This document shows, piece after piece, positions 49,897 through 60,968 of a stretch of DNA of 64,000 nucleotides. Source of the stretch: Luteimonas marina (GTDB lineage Bacteria; Pseudomonadota; Gammaproteobacteria; Xanthomonadales; Xanthomonadaceae); assembly GCF_007859325.1 (NCBI RefSeq), contig NZ_VOHK01000009.1, positions 1 through 64,000 on the forward strand, in the 5' to 3' direction. The translations under genes were made by a program, and so were the position numbers. The notes beneath the pieces were generated by a model that was not told the origin of the DNA, searched no databases, and saw only the letters and a program-made list of their open reading frames with translations. How positions within the stretch are numbered: position 1 is the stretch's first letter; the number at the start of each line of letters is the position of its first letter.

Positions 49897-52269
49897 ATGA
49901 ACCCATCCACCGAGGGCGCAGTGCTGCAATGGTTCGAGCGCGCGCTCGACCAGCCCGCCGACGAACGCCGCGCATGGCTCGACGCACAGGCGCTGCCGGA
50001 ATGGCTGCATCTTCGCGTGATGCGCCTGCTCGACGCGGAAGCCGGGATCGGCGACTTCTTGGAACAGCCGGCGGCGGCACCGGAGCCCGACGGTTTCCCG
50101 CAGCTCGGGGAACGCATCGGCAACTACCGCCTGGCCAGCCGCATCGACAGCGGCGGCATGGGCGTGGTCTATCTCGCCCAGCGCGCCGACGACGCCTACG
50201 ACCAACAGGTCGCGGTCAAGCTGATCCGCCCGCTGCACCTGGGCGCGAACGCCGCGTTCCGCGCACAGCTGATCGCCCGCTTCGAGAACGAACGCACCCT
50301 GCTCGCCCGGCTGGGACACCCCAACATCGCCCGTATCCTCGACGGCGGCACCACCGCGTCGGGACTGCCCTGGCTGGCGATGGAGTACGTCGACGGGATC
50401 TCGCTGATCGACCACTGCGACCGCAACGGCCTCGATGTCGAGGCGCGCCTGCGCGTGTTCCGCAAGGTCTGCGACGGCGTGCAGGAAGCGCATCGCCACC
50501 TGATCGTGCACCGCGACCTGAAGCCGGAGAACATCCTGGTCGGCGCCGACGGCGAGCCGCGCCTGCTCGATTTCGGCATTGCGCGCATGCTCGACGCGGG
50601 CGAGACCGGATCCGCGGAACACCTGGTCACCTCGCTGACCGCGATGACGCCCGCCTACGCCAGTCCCGAACAGGTGCGGCACGAGCCGACCACCACGCGT
50701 TCGGACGTGTATTCGCTGGGCGTGATCCTGTACCAGCTGACCTCCGGCATCCGCCCGTACGAGCTGGCCGGGCTCAGCCCGGCGCAGGCCGAACGCACCA
50801 TCTGCGATACCCGGCCCCGCGCCCTGCGCGACGCGTTGCGCTCGGCGCCGCTCGACGATGCCGAGCGCCGCCGCCGGATGGCGGGACTGGACGGCGACCT
50901 CGAGCGCATCGTCGCCAGGGCCATGCACAAGGACGTCGAGCGCCGCTACGGCTCGGCGCAGGAGCTCGCCGACGACATCCGCCGCCACCTCGACGGCCGG
51001 CCGGTGCTGGCGCATCCCGATTCCGCCACCTACCGCCTGCGCAAGTTCGTCGGCCGCCATCGGCTGGGCACCGCGCTCGCCACGTTCGCCACGCTCGCGA
51101 TCCTGGGCGCAGCCGGCATCGCGGCATGGCAGGCGCGGCAGGCCGCGCGCGCGGCCGACGACATGCGCCAGGTCAACGCCTTCCTGATGGACGTGCTGTC
51201 GATGTCCGACCCGTTCAACAGCGGCGGCGAGCTCACCCTCAGCCAGGCGCTGGACGGCGCCGCCGAACGCATCGACGGACATTTCCCCGGCCGCCCCGAC
51301 CTGTCGGCGGAGGTCCGCTTCGGCATCGGCTACAGCATGGTCAGCCGCTATCGCCTGGAGCAGGCGGAAACCCAGCTCGAACGCGCGCGGCAGGAAAGCG
51401 AGGCGGTGTTCGGTCGCGACGACGTGCGCACGATCCGCGTCGTCGAGGGCCTGGCCGGGCTGCGCCACGAGCAGGGCCGCATCGACGAGGCCATCGCGCT
51501 GTACCACGACGGCATCGCGCGCTGCGAGCGCGCGGGACTGCGCAAGGACCCGGTCTACCTCTACCTGGTCAACAACCTCGGCATGCTGTTCATGACCCAG
51601 GACCGCTATGACGAGGCCGACGCGATGCTGCAGCGGACGCTGGAGATCTGGCGCGCCTCGCACGATGGCGGCGAGGCGGGCACCGACCACGCCAACCTGC
51701 TGTCGAACCTCGCCCAGGTCGCGCACGAGAAGGGCGAACACGCGCGCTCGGACCAGCTGTACCGGCAGGCGCAGGCGGAGCTCGAATCGCTGTTCCCCGC
51801 CGGCAGCCCGGACCTGGCGATCGTGCTCGGCAACCGCGGCCAGCTGGCCGAGGACATGGACGACAGCGACGGCGCGCTCGCGCTGTACCGGCAATCGCTG
51901 GCAATGCGCGAACGGATGTTCAAGGGCGATCATCCCAGCCTCGTCGTCGGCCTGGGCAATGTCGCGCGGCTGTCGGCCGAGGCCGGCGACACCGCGACCG
52001 CGCTCGAGACCGCCCTGCGCGGCGCCGAAATGGCCGACCGCGTGTACACCGGGCCCAGCGGCCGCCACGCCAGCGCCTGGGCCACGCTGTCCGCGGCGCG
52101 GCTGGCCGGCGGCGACACGAACGGCGCCGCCGAGGCCCTGCGCCGCGCACGGCACCTGCTGGCCGCCGTCGAACCGCCCACGCCTTCGGTGAAAAGCTAT
52201 CTGGACCGCGTCGCGGCCCGCCTGTGCGCCGCGCCTGGCGCACAGGCAGCCGATTGCGCCGCCCCCTGA
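49897..52269 (+). CDS. Membrane Ser/Thr protein kinase with TPR sensor domain (PknS-like)
   Basis: 790 residues. A short N-terminal helical part, then a Hanks-type kinase domain (about 75-345): glycine loop IDSGGMGVVYLAQR, VAVKLIRP (catalytic Lys), HRDLKPEN with D207, DFGIAR at about 225 and YASPEQ. One membrane helix at about 389-410 is followed by a periplasmic part of about 375 residues with several tetratricopeptide repeats (RYRLEQAETQLERARQES; ANLLSNLAQVAHEKGEHARS). All catalytic residues are present. It is the probable activator of the divergent sigma factor; the TPR part is exported and may sense the signal. Confidence 0.93.
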   Translation: MNPSTEGAVLQWFERALDQPADERRAWLDAQALPEWLHLRVMRLLDAEAGIGDFLEQPAAAPEPDGFPQLGERIGNYRLASRIDSGGMGVVYLAQRADDAYDQQVAVKLIRPLHLGANAAFRAQLIARFENERTLLARLGHPNIARILDGGTTASGLPWLAMEYVDGISLIDHCDRNGLDVEARLRVFRKVCDGVQEAHRHLIVHRDLKPENILVGADGEPRLLDFGIARMLDAGETGSAEHLVTSLTAMTPAYASPEQVRHEPTTTRSDVYSLGVILYQLTSGIRPYELAGLSPAQAERTICDTRPRALRDALRSAPLDDAERRRRMAGLDGDLERIVARAMHKDVERRYGSAQELADDIRRHLDGRPVLAHPDSATYRLRKFVGRHRLGTALATFATLAILGAAGIAAWQARQAARAADDMRQVNAFLMDVLSMSDPFNSGGELTLSQALDGAAERIDGHFPGRPDLSAEVRFGIGYSMVSRYRLEQAETQLERARQESEAVFGRDDVRTIRVVEGLAGLRHEQGRIDEAIALYHDGIARCERAGLRKDPVYLYLVNNLGMLFMTQDRYDEADAMLQRTLEIWRASHDGGEAGTDHANLLSNLAQVAHEKGEHARSDQLYRQAQAELESLFPAGSPDLAIVLGNRGQLAEDMDDSDGALALYRQSLAMRERMFKGDHPSLVVGLGNVARLSAEAGDTATALETALRGAEMADRVYTGPSGRHASAWATLSAARLAGGDTNGAAEALRRARHLLAAVEPPTPSVKSYLDRVAARLCAAPGAQAADCAAP

Positions 52270-52363
52270 GGGCCCCGCGCCGCCATCCCCGACCGCACGC
52301 CCGGGTACGGTGGTTCGAGCCGCCGTCGGCTAGACTGCGCGCTTCCCCGCAGCAGTCCCGGGC

Positions 52364-53323
<960 letters not shown>

Positions 53324-53399
53324 TCCCTCGGATCAACCGCCTTGCCCGTGCCCGGGGACGCCGCCGAGGCCAGGGCACCGCCGACCGAGTCGCTTCTGC

Positions 53400-53481
53400 C
53401 CGTCATCCCGGCGAAAGCCGGGATCAAGCTTTTTCAGCAACTTGCCGGAGAACTGGATCCCGGCTTTCGCCGGGATGACGA
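53400..53481. repeat. Family A variant palindrome pair
   Basis: CGTCATCCCGGCGAAAGCCG at about 53401 faces CGGCTTTCGCCGGGATGACG at about 53461-53480 around 40 nt. Confidence 0.8.
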
Positions 53482-53490
53482 CTTGTTCTC

Positions 53491-53496
53491 TAGAAT
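53491..53496 (+). promoter_or_regulatory. Candidate -10 box before a 20-codon ORF
   Basis: TAGAAT followed by CG, right after the family A pair and 40 nt before an ATG with a strong ribosome site. No clear -35 box. Confidence 0.4.
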
Positions 53497-53535
53497 CGTC
53501 CCGTCCGCGACCGGCGGATTTCCGGGGGAACGACC

Positions 53536-53598
53536 ATGATCATCAGGAAGCCCGACCCCGCCGGCGTGATCGGCGGCATCCGCATCGAGACCGAGTGA
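53536..53598 (+). CDS. 20-residue peptide upstream of tilS, possible leader
   Basis: MIIRKPDPAGVIGGIRIETE and stop. The ATG is preceded by GGGGGAACGACC, one of the strongest ribosome sites in the window, and by a TAGAAT box, so it should be translated. The stop is 55 nt before the tilS ATG. Either a leader peptide or the first codons of a gene that has lost its remainder. No family recognised. Confidence 0.4.
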   Translation: MIIRKPDPAGVIGGIRIETE

Positions 53599-53653
53599 AC
53601 GCCTGCTGCGCGCGGACGCGGAGCCGCGCGACGCCTCGCCACGCCATGTCGCC

Positions 53654-54994
53654 ATGACCTTCCCGCTCACGTGGCCGGACGACGCGCCGGCCGCAGCGAA
53701 CGCGCCGCTGCTGGTCGGCTACAGCGGCGGCCTCGATTCCACCGTCCTGCTGCAGCGCCTGGCCGGCGACGCCGCGCTGCGCGCGCGCGGCCTGCGCGCG
53801 ATCCACGTCCACCACGGCCTGCACGACGACGCCGATGCGTGGGCGGCGCATTGCGCGCAAGCCTGCGCGGCGCTCGACGTTCCCCTCGACGTCGTCCGCG
53901 TGCGCGTCGCCCGCGACGGCGACGGACTCGAAGCCGCGGCGCGCGGCGCGCGCCACGCCGCGTTCGAAAGCGCGTTGGCCAACGGCGAAGTGCTGGCGCT
54001 CGCGCACCACCGCGACGACCAGGCCGAAACCTTCCTGCTGCGCGCGCTGCGCGCCTCCGGCGTCGATGGACTGGCCGCGATGCGCGCATGGCGCCGGTTC
54101 GGGCGCGGCTGGCTGTGGCGCCCGCTGCTCGACGTGCCGCGGCAGGCGCTGCGCGACCACGCGCTGGCACACGGACTGCGCTGGATCGAGGATCCGTCCA
54201 ACGGGGACGATGCGCACGACCGCAACTTCCTGCGCCTGCACGTGATGCCGACGCTGCACGCGCGCTGGCCGCAGGCCGACGCCGCGTTCGCGCGCGCCGC
54301 CGGCCTGCAGCGCGAAGCCGCCGGCCTGCTCTCGGAAGCCGACGCGCAGGCGCTCGCCGTGGCGCGGACGCTGGACCCGCGCTGCCTGCAGGTGGCGCCG
54401 CTTGCCTCCCTGCCGGGGGCACGACAGGCGCGCGTGCTGCGCCAGTGGCTGGACGAGGCCGGGCTGCCGCCGCTACCGGCGGAGGGCGTCGCGCGGATCG
54501 TGCGGCAGTTGCTCGGCAACGCGCCGGGAGAGGCCGCCGAATTCGCATGGCGCGGCGCCGTCGTCCGCCGCTGGCGGGACCTGCTCTGGGCCGGGCCGGT
54601 GCTGCCGCCCGCGCCCGCCGGCGTGCGCATCGGCTGGGATGGCGCGATGCCGCTGCCATGGCCGGGCGGCGGCACGCTGGCGCTGGACATCGTCCAGCCC
54701 GCCGACGGCGGCTCCGGGGCAGATGCCGCGGCAGGCATCGCGACGCCGTTCGTCGTCCACGCGCGCACGGGCGGCGAACGCATCACGCTGCCGGGCCGCC
54801 GGCATTCGCACGCACTCAAGCACGTGCTGCAGGACCTCGGCGTGCCGCCCTGGATCCGCGCGCGCCTGCCGCTGCTCTGCGACCGCGAAGGAACGGTGCT
54901 TGCCGCCGGCCACCTCGCCTTCTCCGCCGGATTCGATGCCTGGCTGCGCGCGACCGGTCGTCGCCTGCACTGGTCGGGCCTCGCCGCGACCTGA
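53654..54994 (+). CDS. tilS: tRNA(Ile) lysidine synthetase
   Basis: 446 residues. Converts C34 of the CAU anticodon to lysidine. PP-loop SGGLDS at residues 24-29, [32 protein letters not shown] and [19 protein letters not shown] in the catalytic domain, and a C-terminal substrate-binding domain ending with [20 protein letters not shown]. Ribosome site before the ATG is weak; the 20-codon ORF lies just upstream. Confidence 0.96.
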   Translation: MTFPLTWPDDAPAAANAPLLVGYSGGLDSTVLLQRLAGDAALRARGLRAIHVHHGLHDDADAWAAHCAQACAALDVPLDVVRVRVARDGDGLEAAARGARHAAFESALANGEVLALAHHRDDQAETFLLRALRASGVDGLAAMRAWRRFGRGWLWRPLLDVPRQALRDHALAHGLRWIEDPSNGDDAHDRNFLRLHVMPTLHARWPQADAAFARAAGLQREAAGLLSEADAQALAVARTLDPRCLQVAPLASLPGARQARVLRQWLDEAGLPPLPAEGVARIVRQLLGNAPGEAAEFAWRGAVVRRWRDLLWAGPVLPPAPAGVRIGWDGAMPLPWPGGGTLALDIVQPADGGSGADAAAGIATPFVVHARTGGERITLPGRRHSHALKHVLQDLGVPPWIRARLPLLCDREGTVLAAGHLAFSAGFDAWLRATGRRLHWSGLAAT

Positions 54995-55025
54995 CCTGCG
55001 CGCGTCGCTGGCTTACACTTCGCGC

Positions 55026-55289
55026 ATGGCCAAGAAGCCCGCCGCCGAGACACCTGCCGTCGCCGATTTCGAGACTTCGCTCGACCAGCTCGAACAACTG
55101 GTCGAGAAGATGGAGCACGGCGAGATGAGCCTGGAGGAATCGCTGGCCGCATACGAGCGCGGCGTCGGCCTGTACCGGCGCTGCCAGCAGGCGCTGGAGC
55201 AGGCGGAACTGCGCGTGCGCCTGCTCACCGATCCCGATGCGCCTGACAAGGCCGAACCCTTCCCCGGCGCCGCCGATGGCGACGCCTGA
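55026..55289 (+). CDS. xseB: Exodeoxyribonuclease VII small subunit
   Basis: 87 residues. [20 protein letters not shown], then [20 protein letters not shown], is the whole XseB fold. Overlaps ispA by 14 nt; xseB-ispA is a common pair. The large subunit xseA is not in the window. Confidence 0.96.
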   Translation: MAKKPAAETPAVADFETSLDQLEQLVEKMEHGEMSLEESLAAYERGVGLYRRCQQALEQAELRVRLLTDPDAPDKAEPFPGAADGDA

Positions 55290-56181
55290 TCCCCGCGACC
55301 ACGACGTCCAGGCGCGACTGACCCGCTGGCGCACCCGCGCCGACGCCGCGCTCGCCGCAGCGCTCGACGGCGTCGAAGGCACCGAACCACGCCTGCTCGC
55401 CGCGATGCGCCACGCCGTGCTGCTCGGCGGCAAGCGCATGCGACCCCTGCTCGCGTACGCGGCCGGACACGCCTGCGGCGCCTCGGAAGAAGCGCTGGAC
55501 GCACCGGCCGCCGCGGTGGAACTGGTCCACGCCTATTCGCTGGTGCACGACGACCTGCCGGCCATGGACGACGACGCCCTGCGCCGCGGCCAGCCGACCG
55601 TGCACGTCGCGTTCGACGAGGCCACCGCGATCCTCACCGGCGATGCGCTGCAGGCGCTGGCGTTCTCCGTGCTCGCGCAGTCCGCGCTGCCCGACGCGCG
55701 GCGCGTGGCGATGCTGGCCGAACTGGCGACCGCGTCCGGCGCCGCCGGCATGTGCGGTGGCCAGGCCTTCGACCTTGCTGCGACCGGCGCGGGATCGATC
55801 ACGCTGGACTCGCTGGAACGCCTGCACGCACTGAAGACCGGCGCCCTGCTGCGCGCCGCGGTGCGGCTGGGCGCGATCGCGGCCGGTGCCGACGCCGCGA
55901 CGCGGCGCGCGCTGGACGATTTCGCCGACGCGCTCGGCCTCGCCTTCCAGATCCGCGACGACCTGCTCGACGTCGAAAGCAACAGCGCCACGCTCGGCAA
56001 GACCGCCGGCAAGGACGCGGCGCAGGACAAGGCCACCTTCCCGGCCCTGATCGGGCTGGACGCCTCGCGCGCGCGCCTGCGCACGCTCGCACAGCACATG
56101 GACGACGCGCTCGCCGGATGCGGAGGCGATACCGCGCCGCTCGCCGCCCTCGGCAGCCGCGCGATCGAGCGCGATCACTAG
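55276..56181 (+). CDS. ispA: Farnesyl diphosphate synthase
   Basis: 301 residues. Condenses IPP with DMAPP and GPP. First Asp-rich motif DDLPAMDDD starts at residue 92 and the second, DDLLDVE, is near 226; GGKRMRPLL near residue 51. The dxs gene that often follows is absent; instead come repeats and a convergent DUF4870 gene. Confidence 0.96.
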   Translation: MATPDPRDHDVQARLTRWRTRADAALAAALDGVEGTEPRLLAAMRHAVLLGGKRMRPLLAYAAGHACGASEEALDAPAAAVELVHAYSLVHDDLPAMDDDALRRGQPTVHVAFDEATAILTGDALQALAFSVLAQSALPDARRVAMLAELATASGAAGMCGGQAFDLAATGAGSITLDSLERLHALKTGALLRAAVRLGAIAAGADAATRRALDDFADALGLAFQIRDDLLDVESNSATLGKTAGKDAAQDKATFPALIGLDASRARLRTLAQHMDDALAGCGGDTAPLAALGSRAIERDH

Positions 56182-56189
56182 CACTCCCG

Positions 56190-56267
56190 TCATCCCCGCG
56201 CAGGCGGGGATCCAGCGTCTTTGCGGTTGATCGACAGGGCTTGCAGCGTCGGGGGCGTAGCCCCGAC
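56190..56267. repeat. Family A half-copy followed by a family E palindrome
   Basis: CCGTCATCCCCGCGCAGGCG at about 56189, then GTCGGGGGCGTAGCCCCGAC at 56248-56267. They lie between the convergent ispA and DUF4870 genes and may end transcription on either side. Confidence 0.7.
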
Positions 56268-56284
56268 CTACGGCAATCCCGGGA

Positions 56285-56722
56285 TCAAAGCAACCGCAGC
56301 GTCAGCGGGTAGCGGTACTGCTCGCCGTTCCAGGCCTTGATCGTGGCGATGATGCTGCACACCAGCCACATCACCGCGATCGCCGCGACCGCTGCCAGCA
56401 GCACCAGGCCCGCCGGCAGGGTGACGATCAGGCCGATGCCCAGGGTCAGCACGGTCGCGCCCAGCAGCAGGAAGCCGGCCACGCACACCGCGCAGGCATA
56501 CAGGAACATGCTGAGGTTGAAGTTGAACGCCTCGCGCGCGTGTTCGGCGGCGAAGGGCGCGTCGTCGCGCTTGAGCAGGTAGATCACGCCAGCGGCGAGC
56601 ATGCCGGCGAAACCGGCCGTCCAGCTGGTCAGCAGCGCGAGGGCCAGCGCGGCGACGTGCGCCCCGGCGGCCCACTGGCGATCGGCCAGGGAAGCGTCTT
56701 CACGATGCAGCATGGCATTCAT
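56285..56722 (-). CDS. DUF4870 membrane protein
   Basis: 145 residues. A short polar start, then membrane segments at about 22-45, 63-95 and 97-125, with EHAREAFNFNLSMFLYACAV and the tail IKAWNGEQYRYPLTLRLL, the DUF4870/YlaF-type signature (N-F-N in the middle, Y-R-Y-P near the end). Function unknown. A paralogue lies 160 nt upstream. The start at MNAMLHRED was chosen; the longer frame has no homology. Confidence 0.85.
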   Translation of the reverse strand: MNAMLHREDASLADRQWAAGAHVAALALALLTSWTAGFAGMLAAGVIYLLKRDDAPFAAEHAREAFNFNLSMFLYACAVCVAGFLLLGATVLTLGIGLIVTLPAGLVLLAAVAAIAVMWLVCSIIATIKAWNGEQYRYPLTLRLL

Positions 56723-56881
56723 CGTCCAACTCCGGCCGGAAACCGTCCGGCGCAGGAACGATGATGCGGCCGCGCGCAGGGAACTCAACCCGCCGGAAGC
56801 ACCAGTGACCTTTGGCCCCCGCCGGAGTCCTGAAGGCGCGCCTGCAAAATGCCGGCGCGCGATTGCGCGCCGGCACGTGAC

Positions 56882-57241
56882 TCAGCTGATCAGCCGGATC
56901 GCGAACGGATAGCGGTAGTTCTCGCCCTTGTTGGCGGCGAGCCCGGCGATGATGCTGAAGATGATGCAGACGATCCAGAGGATGAAGTTCAGCAGCGCGC
57001 CGATCAGGATCACCGACAGGATGATGCCGATGATGTAGCCGAACAGCAGCGTGATCTGGAAGTTCAGCGCTTCCTTGGACTGGCCGGTCAGGAAACCCTT
57101 GTCCGCCTTGTCCTTGTTGATCAGCCACACCACCAGCGGCACGATGAAGCCGAGGATGATGCCGGACAGGTGGGTCAGCATCGCGACCGTGCGGTCGTCC
57201 TGGCTGGCTTCGCCGCCGTGGATCGGATTGGTGTCGTTCAT
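56882..57241 (-). CDS. DUF4870 membrane protein, second copy
   Basis: 119 residues. HLSGIILGFIVPLVVWLINK, SKEALNFQITLLFGYIIGII and AANKGENYRYPFAIRLIS. Same family as the gene at 56285 but clearly diverged. Ribosome site GGGGAAGGCGAC before the ATG. Function unknown. Confidence 0.88.
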   Translation of the reverse strand: MNDTNPIHGGEASQDDRTVAMLTHLSGIILGFIVPLVVWLINKDKADKGFLTGQSKEALNFQITLLFGYIIGIILSVILIGALLNFILWIVCIIFSIIAGLAANKGENYRYPFAIRLIS

Positions 57242-57320
57242 GTCGCCTTCCCCGGTTGGTTGAAATGAATGTTTCCGTACGCCGGCGCCTGCCCCCGCAC
57301 GGTCGCCGGCTAGCATACCT

Positions 57321-58694
57321 TCAATCGCCGCCGGCCACCGTCATCCGCCCCAGCAGGATCGATCCCGTGCGGATGTGCGAGCGCGGGTCGACGTCGCCGC
57401 CCACCGCCTCGATCGCGGCGAACATGTCACGCAGGTTGCCGGCGATGGTGATCCCGTCCACCGGATGCACGATCCCGCCGTTCTCGACCAGGAACCCCGC
57501 CGCGCCGCGCGAGTAGTCGCCGGTCACGGCATTGACGCCCTGCCCCATCAGTTCGGTGACCACCAGGCCGCGGCCCATGCCGCGCACCAGGTCGTCGAAG
57601 CCGCCGGCATTCGCGCGGACTTCGAGGTTGTGCACGCCGCCGGCGTTGGCCGTGGTCTGCAGCCCGAGCTTGCGCGCCGAATAGCTGCCGAGCACGTAGC
57701 GCTGCAGCACGCCGTCCTCGACCAGCGCGGAAGCGCGCGTGGCCACGCCCTCGCTGTCCCAGGCCGCCGAGCGCAGGCCGCGCACCAGGAACGGGTTCTC
57801 GTGCATCGACAGCCAGTCCGGGAAGATCCGCGTGCCGGCGCTGTCGAGCAGGAAGCTGGCGCGCCGGTACAGCGCGCCGCCGGACACCGCGCCGAGCAGG
57901 TGGCCGACCAGCGAACGCGCCATCTCCGCCGGGAACAGCACCGGATACTCGCCGGTCGCGACCGGGCGCGGCTGCAGCCGCGCCAGCGTGCGCTGCGCGG
58001 CCTTGCGGCCGATCGCGGCCGGACGCTCGAGGTCGGCTTCGGCCAGCGCGATGCTGTACCAGCCATCGCGCTGCATGTCCTCGCCGCTGCCGGCGATCAG
58101 GGCGCAGCCGATGCTGTGGTGGCTGCCGCGCTCGCTGCCGACGAAGCCGTGCGAGTTGGCATACACGCTCAGCGACGTGCTGGTGCTGGTCGAGGCGCCG
58201 TCGGAGTTGGCGATGCGCGCGTCGGCATCGCGTCCGGCGGCCTCGCAGGCGAGCGCGATGTCGACCGCGCGCTCGGCGTCCAGCGCCCAGGGATGCCAGT
58301 CGTCGAAGTCGGGCCAGCCGTCCGGTCCGGGCCGCGCCATCAGGTCGGCGTCGGCGAGGCCCGCCGCGGCGTCGTCCTCGGTGAACTTCGCGATCGCGCA
58401 GGCCTGGGCCACGGTGGCCTCGAGGCTGGATTCGCGCAGGTCGGCGGTGCTGGCGCTGCCCTTGCGCTTTCCGAAGTAGACGGTGACGCCGATGCCGCGG
58501 TCGCGCGTGGACTCGACCGTCTCCACCTCGCCCATGCGCACGTTCACGCTGAGCCCGCGTTCCTCCGAGCACGAGACCTCGGCCTGGCTGGCGCCCTGCG
58601 CGCGGCAGGCGTCGAGCAGGCGCGCGGCCAGCGCCTCGAGGCGGTCGAGCCGCTCGCGGCTGTCGTCGGCGGCGGTCACGGCAACGCTGTTCAA
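57321..58694 (-). CDS. pmbA: TldE/PmbA subunit of the TldD-TldE metalloprotease
   Basis: 457 residues. [59 protein letters not shown] and [20 protein letters not shown] are standard. TldE lacks the HExxH zinc site and works with TldD (at 59458) on unfolded peptides such as microcins. The start is TTG (58694) only 17 nt from the divergent darP start; an internal start is possible. Confidence 0.95.
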   Translation of the reverse strand: MNSVAVTAADDSRERLDRLEALAARLLDACRAQGASQAEVSCSEERGLSVNVRMGEVETVESTRDRGIGVTVYFGKRKGSASTADLRESSLEATVAQACAIAKFTEDDAAAGLADADLMARPGPDGWPDFDDWHPWALDAERAVDIALACEAAGRDADARIANSDGASTSTSTSLSVYANSHGFVGSERGSHHSIGCALIAGSGEDMQRDGWYSIALAEADLERPAAIGRKAAQRTLARLQPRPVATGEYPVLFPAEMARSLVGHLLGAVSGGALYRRASFLLDSAGTRIFPDWLSMHENPFLVRGLRSAAWDSEGVATRASALVEDGVLQRYVLGSYSARKLGLQTTANAGGVHNLEVRANAGGFDDLVRGMGRGLVVTELMGQGVNAVTGDYSRGAAGFLVENGGIVHPVDGITIAGNLRDMFAAIEAVGGDVDPRSHIRTGSILLGRMTVAGGD

Positions 58695-58711
58695 TGGCTT
58701 ATCCTGATGCG

Positions 58712-59278
58712 ATGAGAGGAAAGGACGAGGACACCGGCGAGTTCCTGTCGCCCAGCCGCAGCCAGCAGCGCCGCGAAGCGCTGGACGTGCTGGCGCTGGC
58801 CGCGCGGCTGGTCGCGCTGGAGCCGGGCCGGCTGGCGAAGCTGCCGGTGCCCGAACACCTGCTGCCGCACGTCGCCGAAGCGAAGCGCATCACCTCGCAC
58901 ATCGCCCACAAGCGCCAGCTGGCGTTCCTGGCCAAGCAGATGCGGCGCGAGGACGACGAGGCGCTGGACGCGATCCGCGACGCGCTCGACGCCGGCGGCG
59001 AGGCGGCGAAGCAGGAAACCGCCCTGCTCCACCGCGCCGAACGCTGGCGCGAGCGCCTGATCGACGAAGGCGACGGCGCGCTGGCGGAACTGCTGGGTGA
59101 ATTCCCGCAGGCCGACCGGCAGAAACTGCGGCAGCTGGCGCGCAACGCGGTCGAGGAACGCAACCGCAACAGGCCGCCGCGGGCATTCCGGGAATTGTTC
59201 CGGGAGATCCGGGACCTGCTGGGCGGATCGTCCGAAGGCGACGATGGCGCCGACGCGGAAGGGCCCGACGCCCGCTGA
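58712..59278 (+). CDS. darP: Ribosome biogenesis factor DarP (YjgA, DUF615)
   Basis: 188 residues. [20 protein letters not shown], then [20 protein letters not shown] and [17 protein letters not shown], is the YjgA signature. Promotes 50S subunit maturation in E. coli. Between pmbA and tldD, its usual neighbours. The ATG at MRGKDEDTG was chosen; six upstream codons (from 58694) are possible. Confidence 0.94.
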   Translation: MRGKDEDTGEFLSPSRSQQRREALDVLALAARLVALEPGRLAKLPVPEHLLPHVAEAKRITSHIAHKRQLAFLAKQMRREDDEALDAIRDALDAGGEAAKQETALLHRAERWRERLIDEGDGALAELLGEFPQADRQKLRQLARNAVEERNRNRPPRAFRELFREIRDLLGGSSEGDDGADAEGPDAR

Positions 59279-59279
59279 C

Positions 59280-59381
59280 CCCGTCATTCCAGCGGAAGCT
59301 GGAATCCATTTTCGCTTTTCGCGCTTCCGTTCAAAGGCACAAGGGCAACATGGATTCCAGCTTTCGCTGGAATGACGGGGA
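59280..59381. repeat. Family A variant hairpin after darP
   Basis: CCGTCATTCCAGCGGAAGCT at about 59281 faces AGCTTTCGCTGGAATGACGG at about 59360-59379 around 60 nt. A half family D copy (CGAATCACGAACAGCCCATC, 59424-59443, then ACCAATCAC) follows before the tldD stop. Confidence 0.75.
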
Positions 59382-59457
59382 GTTTCAGACGCGCCGGCAA
59401 GCGCGACGGCTGGCCCGCTTCTCCGAATCACGAACAGCCCATCACCAATCACGGCCT

Positions 59458-60924
59458 TCAAGCCTTTGTCCCGCCCACCGTGATCTGCGAGATCAGCAGC
59501 GACGGCTGGCCCACGCCCACCGGCACGCTCTGCCCGTCCTTGCCGCAGGTGCCCACGCCCTCGTCCAGCGCGAGGTCGTTGCCGACCATCGTCACCCGCT
59601 GCATCGTCTCCGGGCCGTTGCCGATCAGGGTCGCGCCCTTGACCGGCGCGGTGATCCGGCCGTCCTCGATCAGGTAGGCCTCGGTCGCGGAGAACACGTA
59701 CTTGCCGCTGGTGATGTCGACCTGGCCGCCGCCGAAGTTCACCGCGTACAGGCCACGCTTGACCGAGCGGATCATCTCCTCGCGCTCGTGCGTGCCGGCG
59801 AGCATGTAGGTATTGGTCATGCGCGGCATCACCAGGTGCGCGAAGGACTCGCGGCGGCCGTTGCCGGTCGGCGCGACGCCCATCAGCCGCGCGTTGAGCG
59901 TGTCCTGCATGTAGCCGGTGAGCACGCCGTCCTCGATCAGCGTGGTGCAGCGCGTCGGCGTGCCCTCGTCGTCGACGTTGAGCGAGCCGCGGCGGCCGGG
60001 CAGCGTGCCGTCGTCGACGATGGTCACGCCGGGCGCGGCAACGCGCTGGCCCATGCGGCCGGCGTAGGTGGACGTGCCCTTGCGGTTGAAGTCGCCCTCC
60101 AGGCCGTGGCCGACGGCCTCGTGCAGCAGCACGCCCGGCCAGCCATTGCCGAGCACCACCGGCATGCTGCCGGCCGGCGCGTCGATCGCCTCGAGGTTCA
60201 CCAGCGCCTGGCGCAGCGCCTCGCGCGCGAAACGCTCGGGCTTGCCGTCGCCGAGCAGTTCCTCGTAGGTGTAGCGCCCGCCGTAGCCGGCATAGCCGCT
60301 CTCGCGGCGTCCGTCCTGTTCGACGATCACCTGCACGTTGAGCCGCACCAGCGGGCGCACGTCGGCGGCAAGCACGCCGTCGCTGCGCGCGACCAGCACC
60401 GTGTCCACGCCGCCGGTGAGGCCGACCATCACCTGCTTCACGCGCGGATCGGCGGCGCGCAGCGCGCGGTCGACGCGGCGCAGCGCCTCGACCTTGGCGG
60501 CGTTGCCGAGCGCGTCGACCGGATCGTGCGCCGGATACAGCGCGGCCGCCGCGGGCGCGCGCCCCTGCCCCACCGCCAGCGCCTGCGGCGCCTGCGAGGT
60601 CCCGTCGCGCGCGATCGCCCGCGCCGAGCGCGCCGCTTCCAGCAGCGCCTCGCCATTGATGTCGTCGGAATAGGCGAAGCCGGTCTTCTCACCGCTGATC
60701 GCGCGCACGCCCACGCCCTGCTCGATCGAATGCGCGCCGTCCTTGACGATGCCGTCCTCGACGCTCCAGCTCTCGCGCCGCGAATGCTGGAAATACAGGT
60801 CGCCGAAATCGACGCCCGGGCCCAGCAGGGTGCCGAACATGCGGTCGAGCTGGTGCGCGTCGAGGCCGGCGGGCAGCAGCAGGCGGGATTGCGCGACGGT
60901 GAGTGCGGTCTGCGGATCGTTCAT
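59458..60924 (-). CDS. tldD: TldD metalloprotease subunit
   Basis: 488 residues. Zinc motif [11 protein letters not shown] near residue 268, [36 protein letters not shown] and [10 protein letters not shown] are standard. Forms the active heterodimer with PmbA/TldE. Located downstream of yhdP, separated by 44 nt. Confidence 0.97.
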   Translation of the reverse strand: MNDPQTALTVAQSRLLLPAGLDAHQLDRMFGTLLGPGVDFGDLYFQHSRRESWSVEDGIVKDGAHSIEQGVGVRAISGEKTGFAYSDDINGEALLEAARSARAIARDGTSQAPQALAVGQGRAPAAAALYPAHDPVDALGNAAKVEALRRVDRALRAADPRVKQVMVGLTGGVDTVLVARSDGVLAADVRPLVRLNVQVIVEQDGRRESGYAGYGGRYTYEELLGDGKPERFAREALRQALVNLEAIDAPAGSMPVVLGNGWPGVLLHEAVGHGLEGDFNRKGTSTYAGRMGQRVAAPGVTIVDDGTLPGRRGSLNVDDEGTPTRCTTLIEDGVLTGYMQDTLNARLMGVAPTGNGRRESFAHLVMPRMTNTYMLAGTHEREEMIRSVKRGLYAVNFGGGQVDITSGKYVFSATEAYLIEDGRITAPVKGATLIGNGPETMQRVTMVGNDLALDEGVGTCGKDGQSVPVGVGQPSLLISQITVGGTKA

Positions 60925-60968
60925 GCGGCCAAGTCTGGGGCTTGTGGCGGGGATCGCAAGTCCGCCGG

